This document shows positions 51,849-60,587 of a stretch of DNA of 64,000 bases, piece by piece. The stretch spans positions 3,632,001-3,696,000 of the forward strand of contig NZ_CP045508.1 in NCBI RefSeq assembly GCF_013376475.1. Reading direction: 5' to 3'. How positions within the stretch are numbered: the first letter of the stretch is position 1; each line of letters starts with the position of its first letter. Under the pieces are notes generated by a model that did not search any database, was not told the DNA's origin, and was given only the letters and a program-made list of their open reading frames with translations. Origin of the DNA: Desulfolutivibrio sulfoxidireducens. Its GTDB lineage: Bacteria > Desulfobacterota > Desulfovibrionia > Desulfovibrionales > Desulfovibrionaceae. A program made the position numbers and the translations under genes.

Positions 51849-51874
51849 GGCGGGGGAAGAATGCTTCCCCCGCC
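51849..51874. terminator. GC hairpin after the glucan phosphorylase gene
   Basis: Arms GGCGGGGGAAG and its complement flank an AATG loop between glgP and prfC. It resembles the hairpins near 38742 and 40260. Confidence 0.55.
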
Positions 51875-51911
51875 GCCGTCCACAGCCAGGCCGTTTTCAA
51901 CTGGTTGGGCG

Positions 51912-54482
51912 TTACATGCTTTGAGCCCAGCGGATAAGCCCCAGGGAATGGGAATCCAGAAGCAGGGGGTGGTGGGGCAGGATGCGCACCGTGAATCCGA
52001 ACCGCCCGGCCTCCAGGGGCATGATTTCCCCCTGGAACAGGTACCAGCCGTCGTTGGCGGTGGACACGGGCTTCATCACCGTGGTCTCGCGCTGGGCGAA
52101 CTTGCCCTCGTAGTTGAGCCGGCCGGAATAGATCTGCACCTCCACGTCCTGGGGCCGGATGCCGTTTAGGTACACCTCGGCGGTCACGGTCACCGAGTCG
52201 CCCACGTGCAACTGGTCCGGCTCCCCGGCCCGTATGTTCCGGATGTCCAGGTTGCTCCACTTGGTCATCATGTCCATGCGCCAGGAGGCCAGATCCTTGG
52301 CCGCCGCGTAGTCGCTTTTCACCAACCGGTTGTAGTTGTCCAGGGCCGGGACGTAGGCCACGCGGGCGTAGTCCTCCACCATGCGGTGGGAATTGTAGAC
52401 GGGCACAAGCGAGCTTATGGACTCCTTCATCTTGCGGATCCAGTTGCGGGGCAGATTGCCGTGGCCGCGCTCGTAGAAGGTGGGGATGATCTCGTTTTCG
52501 ATGATGTTGTAGGTGGTCTGGCTTTCCACGAAATCCTGATAGCCCGCGTCCTCGTATTCCTCGCCCTGGCCGATGGCCCAGCCCACGCTGTTGTCCGACC
52601 GCCAGGCCTCGGCCCACCAGCCGTCCAGGGTGCTCAAGTTGATGACCCCGTTGCACATGGCCTTCATGCCGCTGGTGCCGCAGGCCTCCAGGGGACGGCG
52701 TGGGGTGTTGAGCCACACGTCGCAGCCCTGCACCAGATAGCTGGCCACATCCATGTCGTAGTCCTCGAGAAACACCATGCTGTAGCGGCACTCGGGCGAG
52801 GTGCACAACTGCACCAGCTCCTGGATGATCTTTTTGCCCTCGTTGTCGTGGGGATGGGCCTTGCCCGCGAAAATGAACTGCACGGGCCGCGGCGAGTCGC
52901 TGATGATTTTTATCAGCCGTTCCTTGTCCTGCAAAAGCAGGTTGGCCCGCTTGTAGGTGGCAAAACGCCGGGCAAAGCCGATGGTCAGGGCCTGGGGGTC
53001 GAGGACCTCCTCGGACACCTGCAATTCCTTGCGCTTGGCCCCCCGGGCCAAGAGCTGTTCCCGCAGCTTGACCCGCACGTAGCCCACCAGCCGTTCCCGC
53101 AGCCGTTCGTGGGTGCGCCACAGTTCCGCGTCGGAGATGGCCGGGGCCTGGGAAAAGACCCTGGGGCAATCCGGATCCTCGCGCCAGTTGGCCCCGAGGT
53201 AGCGGTCGTACAGGGCCGCGATGTCCTGGGCCACCCAGGTGGGCACGTGCACGCCGTTGGTGATGGCCCCGATGGGCACGTCCTCCACGGGATACTGGCT
53301 CCAGACCCGGTTCCACATCTTGCGCGACACCACCCCGTGCAGCTTGCTCACCCCGTTGTTGAACCGGGAGAGTTTGAGCGCCAAAACGGGCATGCAGAAA
53401 TGCTCGGCGTCGTTTCGCGGGTCCTCGCGGCCAAGGGCCAGAAAGACCTTGAAGGCCAGGCCCATTTTTCGGGCGTAATCCTCGAAATAGGGCTGCATGA
53501 GTTCGGGCGGGAAGCGGTCGTTCCCGGCCGGGACCGGGGTGTGGGTGGTGAAGACGCTGCTTGAGGCCACGAGTTCCAGGGCGGCCTCGAAGGACAGCTT
53601 GTTTTGCTGCATGAAGTTGCTTATGCGCTCGAGCCCGGCAAAGGCCGAATGGCCCTCGTTCATGTGGATGACCTTGGGCCGAAGCCCCAGGGCGGACAGG
53701 GCCCGGATGCCGCCGATGCCCAGCAGGTATTCCTGGCGCACCCGCATCTCCAGATCGCCGCCGTAGAGCCTGGTGGTGATCAGGCGGGATTGGGGCTGGT
53801 TCTCGGGCACGTTGGAGTCCAGAAGATACAGGGACACACGGCCCACCTGGGCCTTCCAGATCTGGGCCTGGACCTTCTCGCCGCGCAGGTCCACGGAGAC
53901 CAGGATGCGGCTGCCGCCCGGGTCCTTGCACAGGGTCAGGGGAAGCTGCTCGAAGTCGTAGAGGGGATAGCGTTCCTGCTGCCAGCCGTCCGGGGTCAGG
54001 TATTGGCGGAAATAGCCCTGCTGGTAGCCCAGGCCGATGCCCACCAGGGGCACGTTCAGGTCGCTGGCGGATTTGAGGTGGTCGCCGGCCAGGATGCCCA
54101 GGCCCCCGGAATAGACCGGCAGGCACAGGGTGATGCCGTATTCCAGGCTGAAGTAGGCCACCACGGGTTCGCCGGTCTTGTCCGGGAAGGGGATGGAGGT
54201 GGTCTTGCGAGCCAGGTAGGCCTCCAGGCGCTGGCGCAAATCGCCCAGGCGTTCGAGAAAGAAATCGTCCTCGGCCAGGCTTTCCAGGGTCTGCTGGGGC
54301 AGGCGGTTCAAAAATCCTATGGGGTTGCCGTAGCATTCCCGCCACAGCTTGTGATCCACTTGGGAAAAAAGGGAAATGATCTCGGTGTTCCAGGAAAACC
54401 AATAATTGTAGGCCAGTTCCCACAGCGGTTTGAGCCTGGGGGGCAGTTTGGGGACGACGCTGTAGACGCGAAGAGGCTGCAT
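51912..54482 (-). CDS. glgP: Alpha-glucan (glycogen) phosphorylase
   Basis: The 856-residue GT35 enzyme releases glucose-1-phosphate from glycogen or maltodextrin. It has the N-terminal domain of the short alpha-glucan phosphorylase type ([17 protein letters not shown]), [32 protein letters not shown] and the PLP region [23 protein letters not shown]. The C-terminus has an extra beta-rich region. The ATG at 54482 follows GGAGGAAAACGAT, better than the ATG seven codons upstream. The 429-bp gap on its 5' side has no gene. Confidence 0.95.
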   Translation of the reverse strand: MQPLRVYSVVPKLPPRLKPLWELAYNYWFSWNTEIISLFSQVDHKLWRECYGNPIGFLNRLPQQTLESLAEDDFFLERLGDLRQRLEAYLARKTTSIPFPDKTGEPVVAYFSLEYGITLCLPVYSGGLGILAGDHLKSASDLNVPLVGIGLGYQQGYFRQYLTPDGWQQERYPLYDFEQLPLTLCKDPGGSRILVSVDLRGEKVQAQIWKAQVGRVSLYLLDSNVPENQPQSRLITTRLYGGDLEMRVRQEYLLGIGGIRALSALGLRPKVIHMNEGHSAFAGLERISNFMQQNKLSFEAALELVASSSVFTTHTPVPAGNDRFPPELMQPYFEDYARKMGLAFKVFLALGREDPRNDAEHFCMPVLALKLSRFNNGVSKLHGVVSRKMWNRVWSQYPVEDVPIGAITNGVHVPTWVAQDIAALYDRYLGANWREDPDCPRVFSQAPAISDAELWRTHERLRERLVGYVRVKLREQLLARGAKRKELQVSEEVLDPQALTIGFARRFATYKRANLLLQDKERLIKIISDSPRPVQFIFAGKAHPHDNEGKKIIQELVQLCTSPECRYSMVFLEDYDMDVASYLVQGCDVWLNTPRRPLEACGTSGMKAMCNGVINLSTLDGWWAEAWRSDNSVGWAIGQGEEYEDAGYQDFVESQTTYNIIENEIIPTFYERGHGNLPRNWIRKMKESISSLVPVYNSHRMVEDYARVAYVPALDNYNRLVKSDYAAAKDLASWRMDMMTKWSNLDIRNIRAGEPDQLHVGDSVTVTAEVYLNGIRPQDVEVQIYSGRLNYEGKFAQRETTVMKPVSTANDGWYLFQGEIMPLEAGRFGFTVRILPHHPLLLDSHSLGLIRWAQSM

Positions 54483-54911
54483 ATCGTTTTCCTCCGGGAC
54501 CATGTCCGTAAAAAGCCGTGGGAGGCCGGAATCCCGCGTTCGAGCGCGGGCCTCGCGGCACTTTTACGTGCTTCTAGCCGCAAGGGGCGACAAAACGCAA
54601 GCCCCCGCGCCGGTCCCGGCCGGCCGTGAACGCGGTCCGCGCCGCCTTGAAAATACGTCCCGGGGACTAGGCGGGCGGCCGCGTTCCGGAAAACCTGGCG
54701 CGAGTCCTCTTCCCTTCCCGGGCGAAGAGCGGTATGTGACATGTGTTCAACACGAGGAATCCTCGCCCCCAGGCATGGACCTTCCGGAACGGCGCTCCTT
54801 TTCCGTGCCGGGATGGTGACGGGCTAGGCCCTTGTCCGCTTATGGCCCCTGAGCGTTGCGTCGTAAAAACCCCCTTTGATCGCGTTTCGCGTCCCGTCCG
54901 GAGTCCCGTCC
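54483..54911. other. 429-bp divergent gap between glgP and dut
   Basis: No gene is supported here. The only structure seen is GTGTTcAACAC near 54751 and short GC stems. It must contain the promoters of both genes, but no -35/-10 pair is convincing. Confidence 0.5.
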
Positions 54912-55376
54912 ATGCCCACGCCCCCTGAAGACGCCCCCCTCGCCGTGCGCGTCCGATTCCTGCGCGACGCGGCCGCCATGCCCATGCGGGGCACCGCCCA
55001 TTCCGCCGGCTACGACCTGTGCGCGGCCCTGGACGCGGACGTGATCGTGCCGCCCGGGGCGCGGGCCGCGATCCCCACCGGCCTGGCCATCGAGATCGGC
55101 CGGCCCGGCGTGGCCGCCTTCGTCTTTTCCCGAAGCGGCCTGGGGGCCAGGGACGGCCTGACCGTGGCCCAGGGCGTGGGGGTCATCGACCCCGACTACC
55201 GGGGCGAGATCAAGGTCTGGCTCATGAACACCGCGGCCGAGCCCCGGACGGTCCGGCCAGGGCAACGCATCGCGCAACTGCTTTTTCTGCCCGTTTTCAC
55301 CGCCGCCCTGATCCCGGCCGAGACCTTGTCGGAGACGGACCGGGGCGCGGGCGGCTTCGGGCATACGGGCGAATAG
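54912..55376 (+). CDS. dut: dUTP diphosphatase
   Basis: Dut hydrolyses dUTP to dUMP and keeps uracil out of DNA. The 154-residue trimeric-type protein has all five motifs: AGYDL, RSGLGARDGL, GVIDPDYRGEI, RIAQLLF and RGAGGFGHTG. The ATG at 54912 was preferred over upstream frame because motif spacing then matches the family. It precedes argD by 28 bp. Confidence 0.94.
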   Translation: MPTPPEDAPLAVRVRFLRDAAAMPMRGTAHSAGYDLCAALDADVIVPPGARAAIPTGLAIEIGRPGVAAFVFSRSGLGARDGLTVAQGVGVIDPDYRGEIKVWLMNTAAEPRTVRPGQRIAQLLFLPVFTAALIPAETLSETDRGAGGFGHTGE

Positions 55377-55404
55377 TCCCGATCTTTCATCCTTATGGAG
55401 GAAC

Positions 55405-56610
55405 ATGGCCATGGTTGACGCATTTTCGGCACTCAAGACCAGGGAGGAAGCGGTCATCATGCGGACCTACGGCCGGTATCCGCTGGCCGTCTCCCGGGCC
55501 GAGGGCTCGCGGCTTATCGATCTGGACGGCCGGCAGTACGTGGACCTTCTGGCCGGGATCGCGGTGTGCAACCTGGGGCACTGCCACCCCGAGGTGGCCG
55601 AGGTCATCTGCCGCCAGGCCCGCGAACTGGTGCACGTGAGCAACCTGTTCTACCAGACCGAGCAGGTGGAACTGGCCGAACGGCTGCTTTCCACCTGCCA
55701 CTGCGGCAAGGCGTTTTTTTGCAACTCCGGGGCCGAGGCCAACGAGGCGGCCATCAAGCTCGCCCGGCGCTTCATGCGCGAGGTGCGCGGCCGGGAGGCC
55801 TTTGAAATCATCACCCTGGCCGGATCGTTCCACGGCCGGACCCTGGCCACGCTTACGGCCACGGGCCAGGACAAGATCAAGCACGGGTTCGCGCCGCTTC
55901 CCGAGGGCTTTAAGACCGTGGCCTGGGGGGATCTCGACGCCGTGCGCGCCGCCGTGACGGAGGTCACCGCCGGGGTGCTCATCGAGATCGTGCAGGGCGA
56001 GGGCGGGGTCAATCCCCTGCCCGTCGACTATGTCCGGGGCCTGGCGGATTTGTGCCGGGAAAAGGGCATCTTGTTCATGGTGGACGAGATCCAGACCGGC
56101 ATGTGCCGCACGGGCAAGTTCTGGGCCTTCCAGCACTGCGGCGTCACCCCGGACATGTTCACCTGCGCCAAGGCGTTGGCCAACGGGCTGCCCATGGGCG
56201 CGCTTTTCGCCACAGACGAGGTGGCCGCCGGGTTCGTGCCGGGCAGCCACGCCACCACCTTCGGCGGCGGGGCGCTTTTGTCGGCGGCGGCGGCCAAGGT
56301 GGTGGAGATCATGCGCCGGGACCGGCTGGACGAGCGGGCCAGGCGGGTCGGTGACTACGCCATGGGGCTTTTCACGGACCTCAAGCGGACGTTCCCGGAC
56401 AAGATCGCGGCCGTGCGGGGCCTGGGGCTGATGATCGGCATCGAGCTGACCTTTCCGGGGCAGGCGGTGTGGCGGGCGCTTCTGGACCGGGGGTTCGTCC
56501 TCAACCTGACCCAGGACAAGGTCCTGCGGCTTTTGCCGCCCCTGACCATCCCCCGCGAGGACCTGGCCCGGTTCGCCTCGGCCCTGGGCATGGTTCTGGG
56601 CGAGTCGTAG
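55405..56610 (+). CDS. argD: Acetylornithine aminotransferase
   Basis: ArgD transfers the amino group to N-acetylglutamate semialdehyde in arginine synthesis. The 401-residue enzyme has VDLLAGIAVCNLGHCHPEV, FFCNSGAEANEAAIKLAR, SFHGRTLATL, VDEIQTGMCRTG and the PLP lysine in CAKALANGLPMGA. A ribosome-binding site (ATGGAGGAAC) precedes the start. Its 3' end, including the stop codon, is duplicated at 57351-57406 on the far side of a HicAB module. The gene itself is intact. Confidence 0.94.
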   Translation: MAMVDAFSALKTREEAVIMRTYGRYPLAVSRAEGSRLIDLDGRQYVDLLAGIAVCNLGHCHPEVAEVICRQARELVHVSNLFYQTEQVELAERLLSTCHCGKAFFCNSGAEANEAAIKLARRFMREVRGREAFEIITLAGSFHGRTLATLTATGQDKIKHGFAPLPEGFKTVAWGDLDAVRAAVTEVTAGVLIEIVQGEGGVNPLPVDYVRGLADLCREKGILFMVDEIQTGMCRTGKFWAFQHCGVTPDMFTCAKALANGLPMGALFATDEVAAGFVPGSHATTFGGGALLSAAAAKVVEIMRRDRLDERARRVGDYAMGLFTDLKRTFPDKIAAVRGLGLMIGIELTFPGQAVWRALLDRGFVLNLTQDKVLRLLPPLTIPREDLARFASALGMVLGES

Positions 56611-56615
56611 GCCGC
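56560..56615 (+). repeat. argD-end direct repeat, copy A
   Basis: This 56-bp stretch is the 3' end of argD with its stop codon. It matches 57351-57406 with one mismatch: 46 identical bases, one change, then nine identical bases. Confidence 0.85.
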
Positions 56616-56636
56616 ATCCCGCTTCGCGAAAAATGT

Positions 56637-56672
56637 CGCCCCCGTCCGGGTCTCCCGGGCGGGGGCGTTTTT
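56637..56672. terminator. Two-way terminator of argD and hicB
   Basis: Fourteen-base arms with one mismatched position (CGCCCCCGTCCGGG and CCCGGGCGGGGGCG) are followed by TTTTT on the plus strand and by ACATTTTT on the minus strand. Confidence 0.8.
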
Positions 56673-56694
56673 GGTGCGGCTCGAAACGGCGGAC

Positions 56695-57054
56695 CTACCC
56701 GCCGGCCTCTTTCCTGCCCAGGCCCTCGGCCAGAAGCGTCACGGCCAGGGTGTTCATGGACACGCCCTCGATCTGCGCCCGGCTGGCCAGCCGGGCATGC
56801 AGGCTTTTCGGCGTACGCAGGCTGAACTTTCCCGATGCCGCGCCGCCACTGCCCGGGGCGGGAACGGGATCGCCGAACTCCCGGGCCGTGCGCAGCCACG
56901 AGGCCAGGGCGTCCATGCCGTTGGCGACGGCCTCCTCGGGAGTCGCGCCGTCGCTGACGCAGCCCGGCAGGTCCGGGAAGGAGATGAACCAGCCCTGGCC
57001 GTCCTCTTCGGACAAGATGGCCAGGGTGAAGGGATATTCGGGCAGATTGGCCAT
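56695..57054 (-). CDS. hicB: HicB-family antitoxin
   Basis: The 119-residue protein has the HicB N-terminal partially degraded RNase H-like domain (EDGQGWFISFPDLPGCVSDGATPEEAVANG) and a C-terminal ribbon-helix-helix (KFSLRTPKSLHARLASRAQIEGVSMNTLAVTLLAEGL) that probably binds the module's promoter. It neutralises HicA. The ATG follows the hicA stop without a gap, with AAGGAGG inside the hicA end. Confidence 0.93.
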   Translation of the reverse strand: MANLPEYPFTLAILSEEDGQGWFISFPDLPGCVSDGATPEEAVANGMDALASWLRTAREFGDPVPAPGSGGAASGKFSLRTPKSLHARLASRAQIEGVSMNTLAVTLLAEGLGRKEAGG

Positions 57055-57294
57055 TTATTCACCCTCCTTCACGGCGTCGATCATGGCCAGGAAAAGTTTG
57101 ATGTAGATGGGCTGGATCGGCCGATGGGCGGGCACGGTCACCTTGGCCGAAGAGGGATGCCGGAAGGTGACGTGGCTCGTCCCCTGCTGCCGGTAAGCGA
57201 TTCCCAGACGGTCGGCGACGGTTTTTACGTCCTCGATCCGCCAGTCCCGGGGATTGCATCGCATCCTGGCCAGGAGTTTGTCCGCCGTACCCAT
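57055..57294 (-). CDS. hicA: HicA-family mRNA-interferase toxin
   Basis: The 79-residue protein has the double-stranded-RNA-binding-like HicA fold with the catalytic histidine in GTSHVTFRHP and the KVTVPAHRPIQPIYIKLFL tail. A few extra residues precede the usual family start. No Shine-Dalgarno sequence is close; the -10 of the promoter ends six bases upstream, so the message is probably leaderless. The downstream hicB overlaps the stop region. Confidence 0.92.
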   Translation of the reverse strand: MGTADKLLARMRCNPRDWRIEDVKTVADRLGIAYRQQGTSHVTFRHPSSAKVTVPAHRPIQPIYIKLFLAMIDAVKEGE

Positions 57295-57300
57295 ACGATA

Positions 57301-57329
57301 TTGATACCACCTGTGGTGTCATGCGTCAA
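57301..57329 (-). promoter_or_regulatory. hicAB promoter with an operator between -35 and -10
   Basis: On the minus strand TTGACG and TATCAA are separated by 17 bases. The inverted repeat GACACCAC-AG-GTGGTATC (57303-57320, 7 of 8 arm positions) occupies the spacer and overlaps the -10. This is the classic layout for autorepression by the ribbon-helix-helix antitoxin. Confidence 0.7.
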
Positions 57330-57350
57330 GTGAGCACCCGGTGAAAAAAC

Positions 57351-57406
57351 GACCTGGCCCGGTTCGCCTCGGCCCTGGGCATGGTTCTGGGCGAGTTGTA
57401 GGCCGC
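57351..57406 (+). repeat. argD-end direct repeat, copy B
   Basis: A second copy of the argD 3' end (one mismatch to copy A) lies 22 bp upstream of the hicAB promoter. It is followed directly by the 3' end of the deacetylase gene. Confidence 0.85.
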
Positions 57407-57415
57407 TCCCCGCCC

Positions 57416-58741
57416 TCACCCCATGTACCGCAGATACTGCCGGCCCTTGCGGTCGATGAGCCGGATGACCCGGTATTTTCCCTTGAGCTGGCCCTGCTCG
57501 TAGGCCCGGATGCCCTCGGCGTGGCAGCGCGGGCAGGCCCGGATCGGAATCTGCACCCCCAGGCACAGGGGCGTGCGCGACGACTCCGACTCGATCTTGA
57601 GCACGCCCGGGCAGTCCGGGCACACCAAAAGGCTCTCGACCTGATATTCGGTGATATGGTCCGTGTCGTAGTAAAGCGTCTTGCGCCTGACGAACCACTC
57701 CCCCACCATCTCCCCGCTTCGCTGGCGCCTTGGCGGGTTTTTCGCCAGCTTGAGGATGTCCTCGCACTGGCGCTTGATGTATTCGGTGGTCTTGTGCCCC
57801 TGGCGCACCCGGTCCGGGGCGAACCCGGGCTCGCGCACGTGGGAATAGTCCAGTCCGGCCATGGCCAGGACAATGCCCAGGTTCACGTACGGCAGGGCGC
57901 CCTGGATGGCATAGCCGCCTTCCAGCACGGCGATGTCCGCGCCAACGATGTCCGTGAGCCTGGCGTAGCCCTGGGCCGAGAAGGCCATGTCCGTGAGGGG
58001 ATCGGAGAAGTGGTTGTCCTGGCCCGCCGAATTGACCACCAGATCGGGCCTGAACTCGTCCAGAAGCGGCCGGACGAGATGCTCGGCCACATGCAAAAAG
58101 CCCTCGTCCGAGGTGCCCGGGGGCAGGGGCACGTTGACCGTGGTCCCGAGCGCCCCCGGGCCGCCGAGTTCGTGGGCGAAGCCCGTGCCCGGGTACAGGG
58201 TGCGGCCGTCCTGGTGCAGGGAGATGAACAGGGTGTCCGGGTCGTGCCAGTAGATGTCCTGGGTGCCGTCGCCGTGGTGGCAGTCCGTGTCCACGATGGC
58301 CACCCGAAGCGGCCCGTGCTCCTCGCGCAGCCGCTCGATCATCACCGCTTCGATGTTGATGTTGCAAAAGCCCCTGGCCCCGTGCACGCACTTCATGGCG
58401 TGGTGCCCGGGCGGCCGGACCATGGCGAAGGCGCGCTTGGCCTTTTTTTCCATGATCAGCCGGCCGGCCCGGATGGCCCCCCCGGCGGACACCAGATGCG
58501 ACGGGCTGGCCACGCCCTCGGTGTCCGGAAAGCAGAAATGGGCCCGGTCCACGTCGTCGATGGTGGCCACGTCGGGCTTGTATTCGGCGATGCCCGGGAT
58601 GTCGAAGACCCCCTCCTCGCGCAGCTGGTCCAGGGTGTACAAAAGCCGTTCCTGGCGCTCGGGATGGGTGGGGGAGATGGCCCAGTCGAAGGCCGGAAAG
58701 AACACGATGCCCAGTTCGCGGGCCGCCTTCAGCACGGACAC
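57416..58741 (-). CDS. Histone-deacetylase-family amidohydrolase with C-terminal zinc ribbon
   Basis: The 441-residue enzyme has the arginase/HDAC fold: GHHAM, DTDCHHGDGTQDIYW, SLHQDGRTLYPGTG, SAGQDNHFSDPL and LEGGYA. Bacterial members deacetylate acetylpolyamines or proteins, or act on acetoin-type substrates. A C-terminal extension of about 90 residues contains CPDC and CPRC pairs, a zinc-ribbon pattern unusual for the family. The start is the GTG at 58741 after GGGAGG, inside the end of the hydantoinase-like gene (13-bp overlap). Confidence 0.88.
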   Translation of the reverse strand: MSVLKAARELGIVFFPAFDWAISPTHPERQERLLYTLDQLREEGVFDIPGIAEYKPDVATIDDVDRAHFCFPDTEGVASPSHLVSAGGAIRAGRLIMEKKAKRAFAMVRPPGHHAMKCVHGARGFCNINIEAVMIERLREEHGPLRVAIVDTDCHHGDGTQDIYWHDPDTLFISLHQDGRTLYPGTGFAHELGGPGALGTTVNVPLPPGTSDEGFLHVAEHLVRPLLDEFRPDLVVNSAGQDNHFSDPLTDMAFSAQGYARLTDIVGADIAVLEGGYAIQGALPYVNLGIVLAMAGLDYSHVREPGFAPDRVRQGHKTTEYIKRQCEDILKLAKNPPRRQRSGEMVGEWFVRRKTLYYDTDHITEYQVESLLVCPDCPGVLKIESESSRTPLCLGVQIPIRACPRCHAEGIRAYEQGQLKGKYRVIRLIDRKGRQYLRYMG

Positions 58742-60408
58742 GTGACCGCCTCCCGGTACCGGGGCAGGACGCCCGGCCTGACCTGGCACACCACCCGGAT
58801 GTTGCGCCCGGTAAAGGTCGAGTCCTCCACCATGTGAAACGACGAGCTCTCCACCGTCTCCACCGGGGCCTCCTCCTCGGAGGCTCCGGAGACGCGCATG
58901 TGCTCCCGCAAAAGTCCCGAGGCGTCGGCCTCGGCCTGCTTCAGATCGTAGCTGCGGGGCACCTCGCGATACACTCCCAGGCTGGGAACGACCATGCCGC
59001 CCCGGGCCGTGTCCGCGAAAAGCTCCACGGAAAAGGTGGGCCGGGCCAGGGCCGCGCCCACGGCGTTGGCCACGGCGAAATTCTCCGGGACCACGATCTC
59101 CTGGGAAAAGGCGTCCTGCAACAGGGCCGACAGGGCCAGGGCCGGCCCGCCCATGACATAGACCTTGGTGGGCTCGATGCGCCGGCCCTCGAGCATCTCG
59201 GTGATGGTGTAGACCGGCCGGTCGTTGATCTCGCGCACGAATCCGGCCACCTCCTCGCGGATGCGGTTGACCGCCGCGGCGATGGCGAAATCGGCCAACG
59301 TCTCGGGATCGTGTCCCGTGCCCTCGGCCAGGGCGGCCATGCCCCGAAACGAGGCGGCCACGTCGCCAAAGGCGATGACGTTCTGAACATTCAAGGCGTC
59401 GACCAACGTGGGGTGGGTTCCGCCGAAGGCCATGGACGGCCCAAGCCGCCTGGGTCCGACCGTGACCCCCTGGGGAGTGACGCGAATGGCCGAATCGCCG
59501 CCCACGCCGATGGACTTGACCCGAAGGGCCCGCACCAGGGTGGGCCGGCCGGAGATGGCGATGCCCTCGCGCTCGATAAGCGGCGAGGACTGGGCGAACA
59601 CAGCCATGTCCGTGGTGGTGCCGCCGATATCCAGGATCACGGCGTCCTCGCGGATGTCGCAGATGGCGATGATGCCCATGACCGAGGCCGCCGGCCCCGA
59701 GAGGATGGACTGGATGGGCGCAAGCCGGGACGCGGCCAGGGGCATGGTGCCGCCGTCGGCCTTGAGCACCCCGATCTGGGGCCGAAGCCCCAGGGAGAAG
59801 ACGCTTTTTTGCACGGCATCGGCGAAGCGGTTGAACAGCCGCCACACGGCGCTGTTGTAGTAGGCGGTGTTGATGCGCCGGGAAAAGCCCAGGCGGCCGG
59901 AGAAGTCGTGGCCCATGGCCACGTACTCGGCCAGGGGATGGACCAGCTCCTTGATGCGCCTCTCGTGGACGGGGTTTCTGATGGAGAACTTGGACACGGC
60001 GGCGAAGGCGGTGATCCCCGACTTCCGGCAGGCCGCGACTCCCCGGGCCACGGCGGCCTCGTCCAGGGGGGCGGTCTCCTCGCCCCGGTGGTCGATGCAA
60101 CCGCTGGCGGTGAAATAGTGTTCGCCCACCCGGTAGAGTTCGGGATCGATGCCCGGCCCGGCCGAGACAAAGACGCCCACGGGTTCGGTTTTCCCCTCCA
60201 CGATGGCGTTGGTGGACAGGGTGGTGCTCAGGTTGAGGCGGCTTACGCCCCCTGGGCCGGCCACGGAGACGATGCTCTCCAGGGCGTCGGTGATGGAGGC
60301 CAGAAGGTTGTCCTGGTTGGTCCGGATCTTGGCCATGGCCACGATGCCTTGCCGGCCGATCAGGACCGCGTCCGTGTGCGTCCCTCCCACGTCGATTCCA
60401 AGCAGCAT
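58729..60408 (-). CDS. Hydantoinase/oxoprolinase-family protein (HyuA-like)
   Basis: The 559-residue protein matches the ATP-dependent N-methylhydantoinase/5-oxoprolinase alpha family: GIDVGGTHTDAVLI, the LSTTLSTNAIVEGK loop, GHDFSGRLGFSRRINTAYYNSA and ILDIGGTTTDMAVF. A beta (HyuB) partner is absent. The ATG at 60408 is preceded by GGGAGAAGCGC. It overlaps the deacetylase gene by 13 bp, so the two are probably made together. The substrate is unknown; an acyl or cyclic amide linkage is plausible. Confidence 0.85.
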   Translation of the reverse strand: MLLGIDVGGTHTDAVLIGRQGIVAMAKIRTNQDNLLASITDALESIVSVAGPGGVSRLNLSTTLSTNAIVEGKTEPVGVFVSAGPGIDPELYRVGEHYFTASGCIDHRGEETAPLDEAAVARGVAACRKSGITAFAAVSKFSIRNPVHERRIKELVHPLAEYVAMGHDFSGRLGFSRRINTAYYNSAVWRLFNRFADAVQKSVFSLGLRPQIGVLKADGGTMPLAASRLAPIQSILSGPAASVMGIIAICDIREDAVILDIGGTTTDMAVFAQSSPLIEREGIAISGRPTLVRALRVKSIGVGGDSAIRVTPQGVTVGPRRLGPSMAFGGTHPTLVDALNVQNVIAFGDVAASFRGMAALAEGTGHDPETLADFAIAAAVNRIREEVAGFVREINDRPVYTITEMLEGRRIEPTKVYVMGGPALALSALLQDAFSQEIVVPENFAVANAVGAALARPTFSVELFADTARGGMVVPSLGVYREVPRSYDLKQAEADASGLLREHMRVSGASEEEAPVETVESSSFHMVEDSTFTGRNIRVVCQVRPGVLPRYREAVTCPC

Positions 60409-60587
60409 GCGCTTCTCCCGGCTGTGTCCGTCCCGGCGGGGCGATCTGGGCATCGTCGCCGGGCGAGGCCCGGGGGCTTCGCGGGGCCATCCCTTTCCAC
60501 CGTGCCGCGACGGATGCTTTCAAGCCATACCTAGCAGGAAGCGCGCGGCCCTGTCGAGAGGCCGGGGAAGTCGTGAAAAGGACTCCG

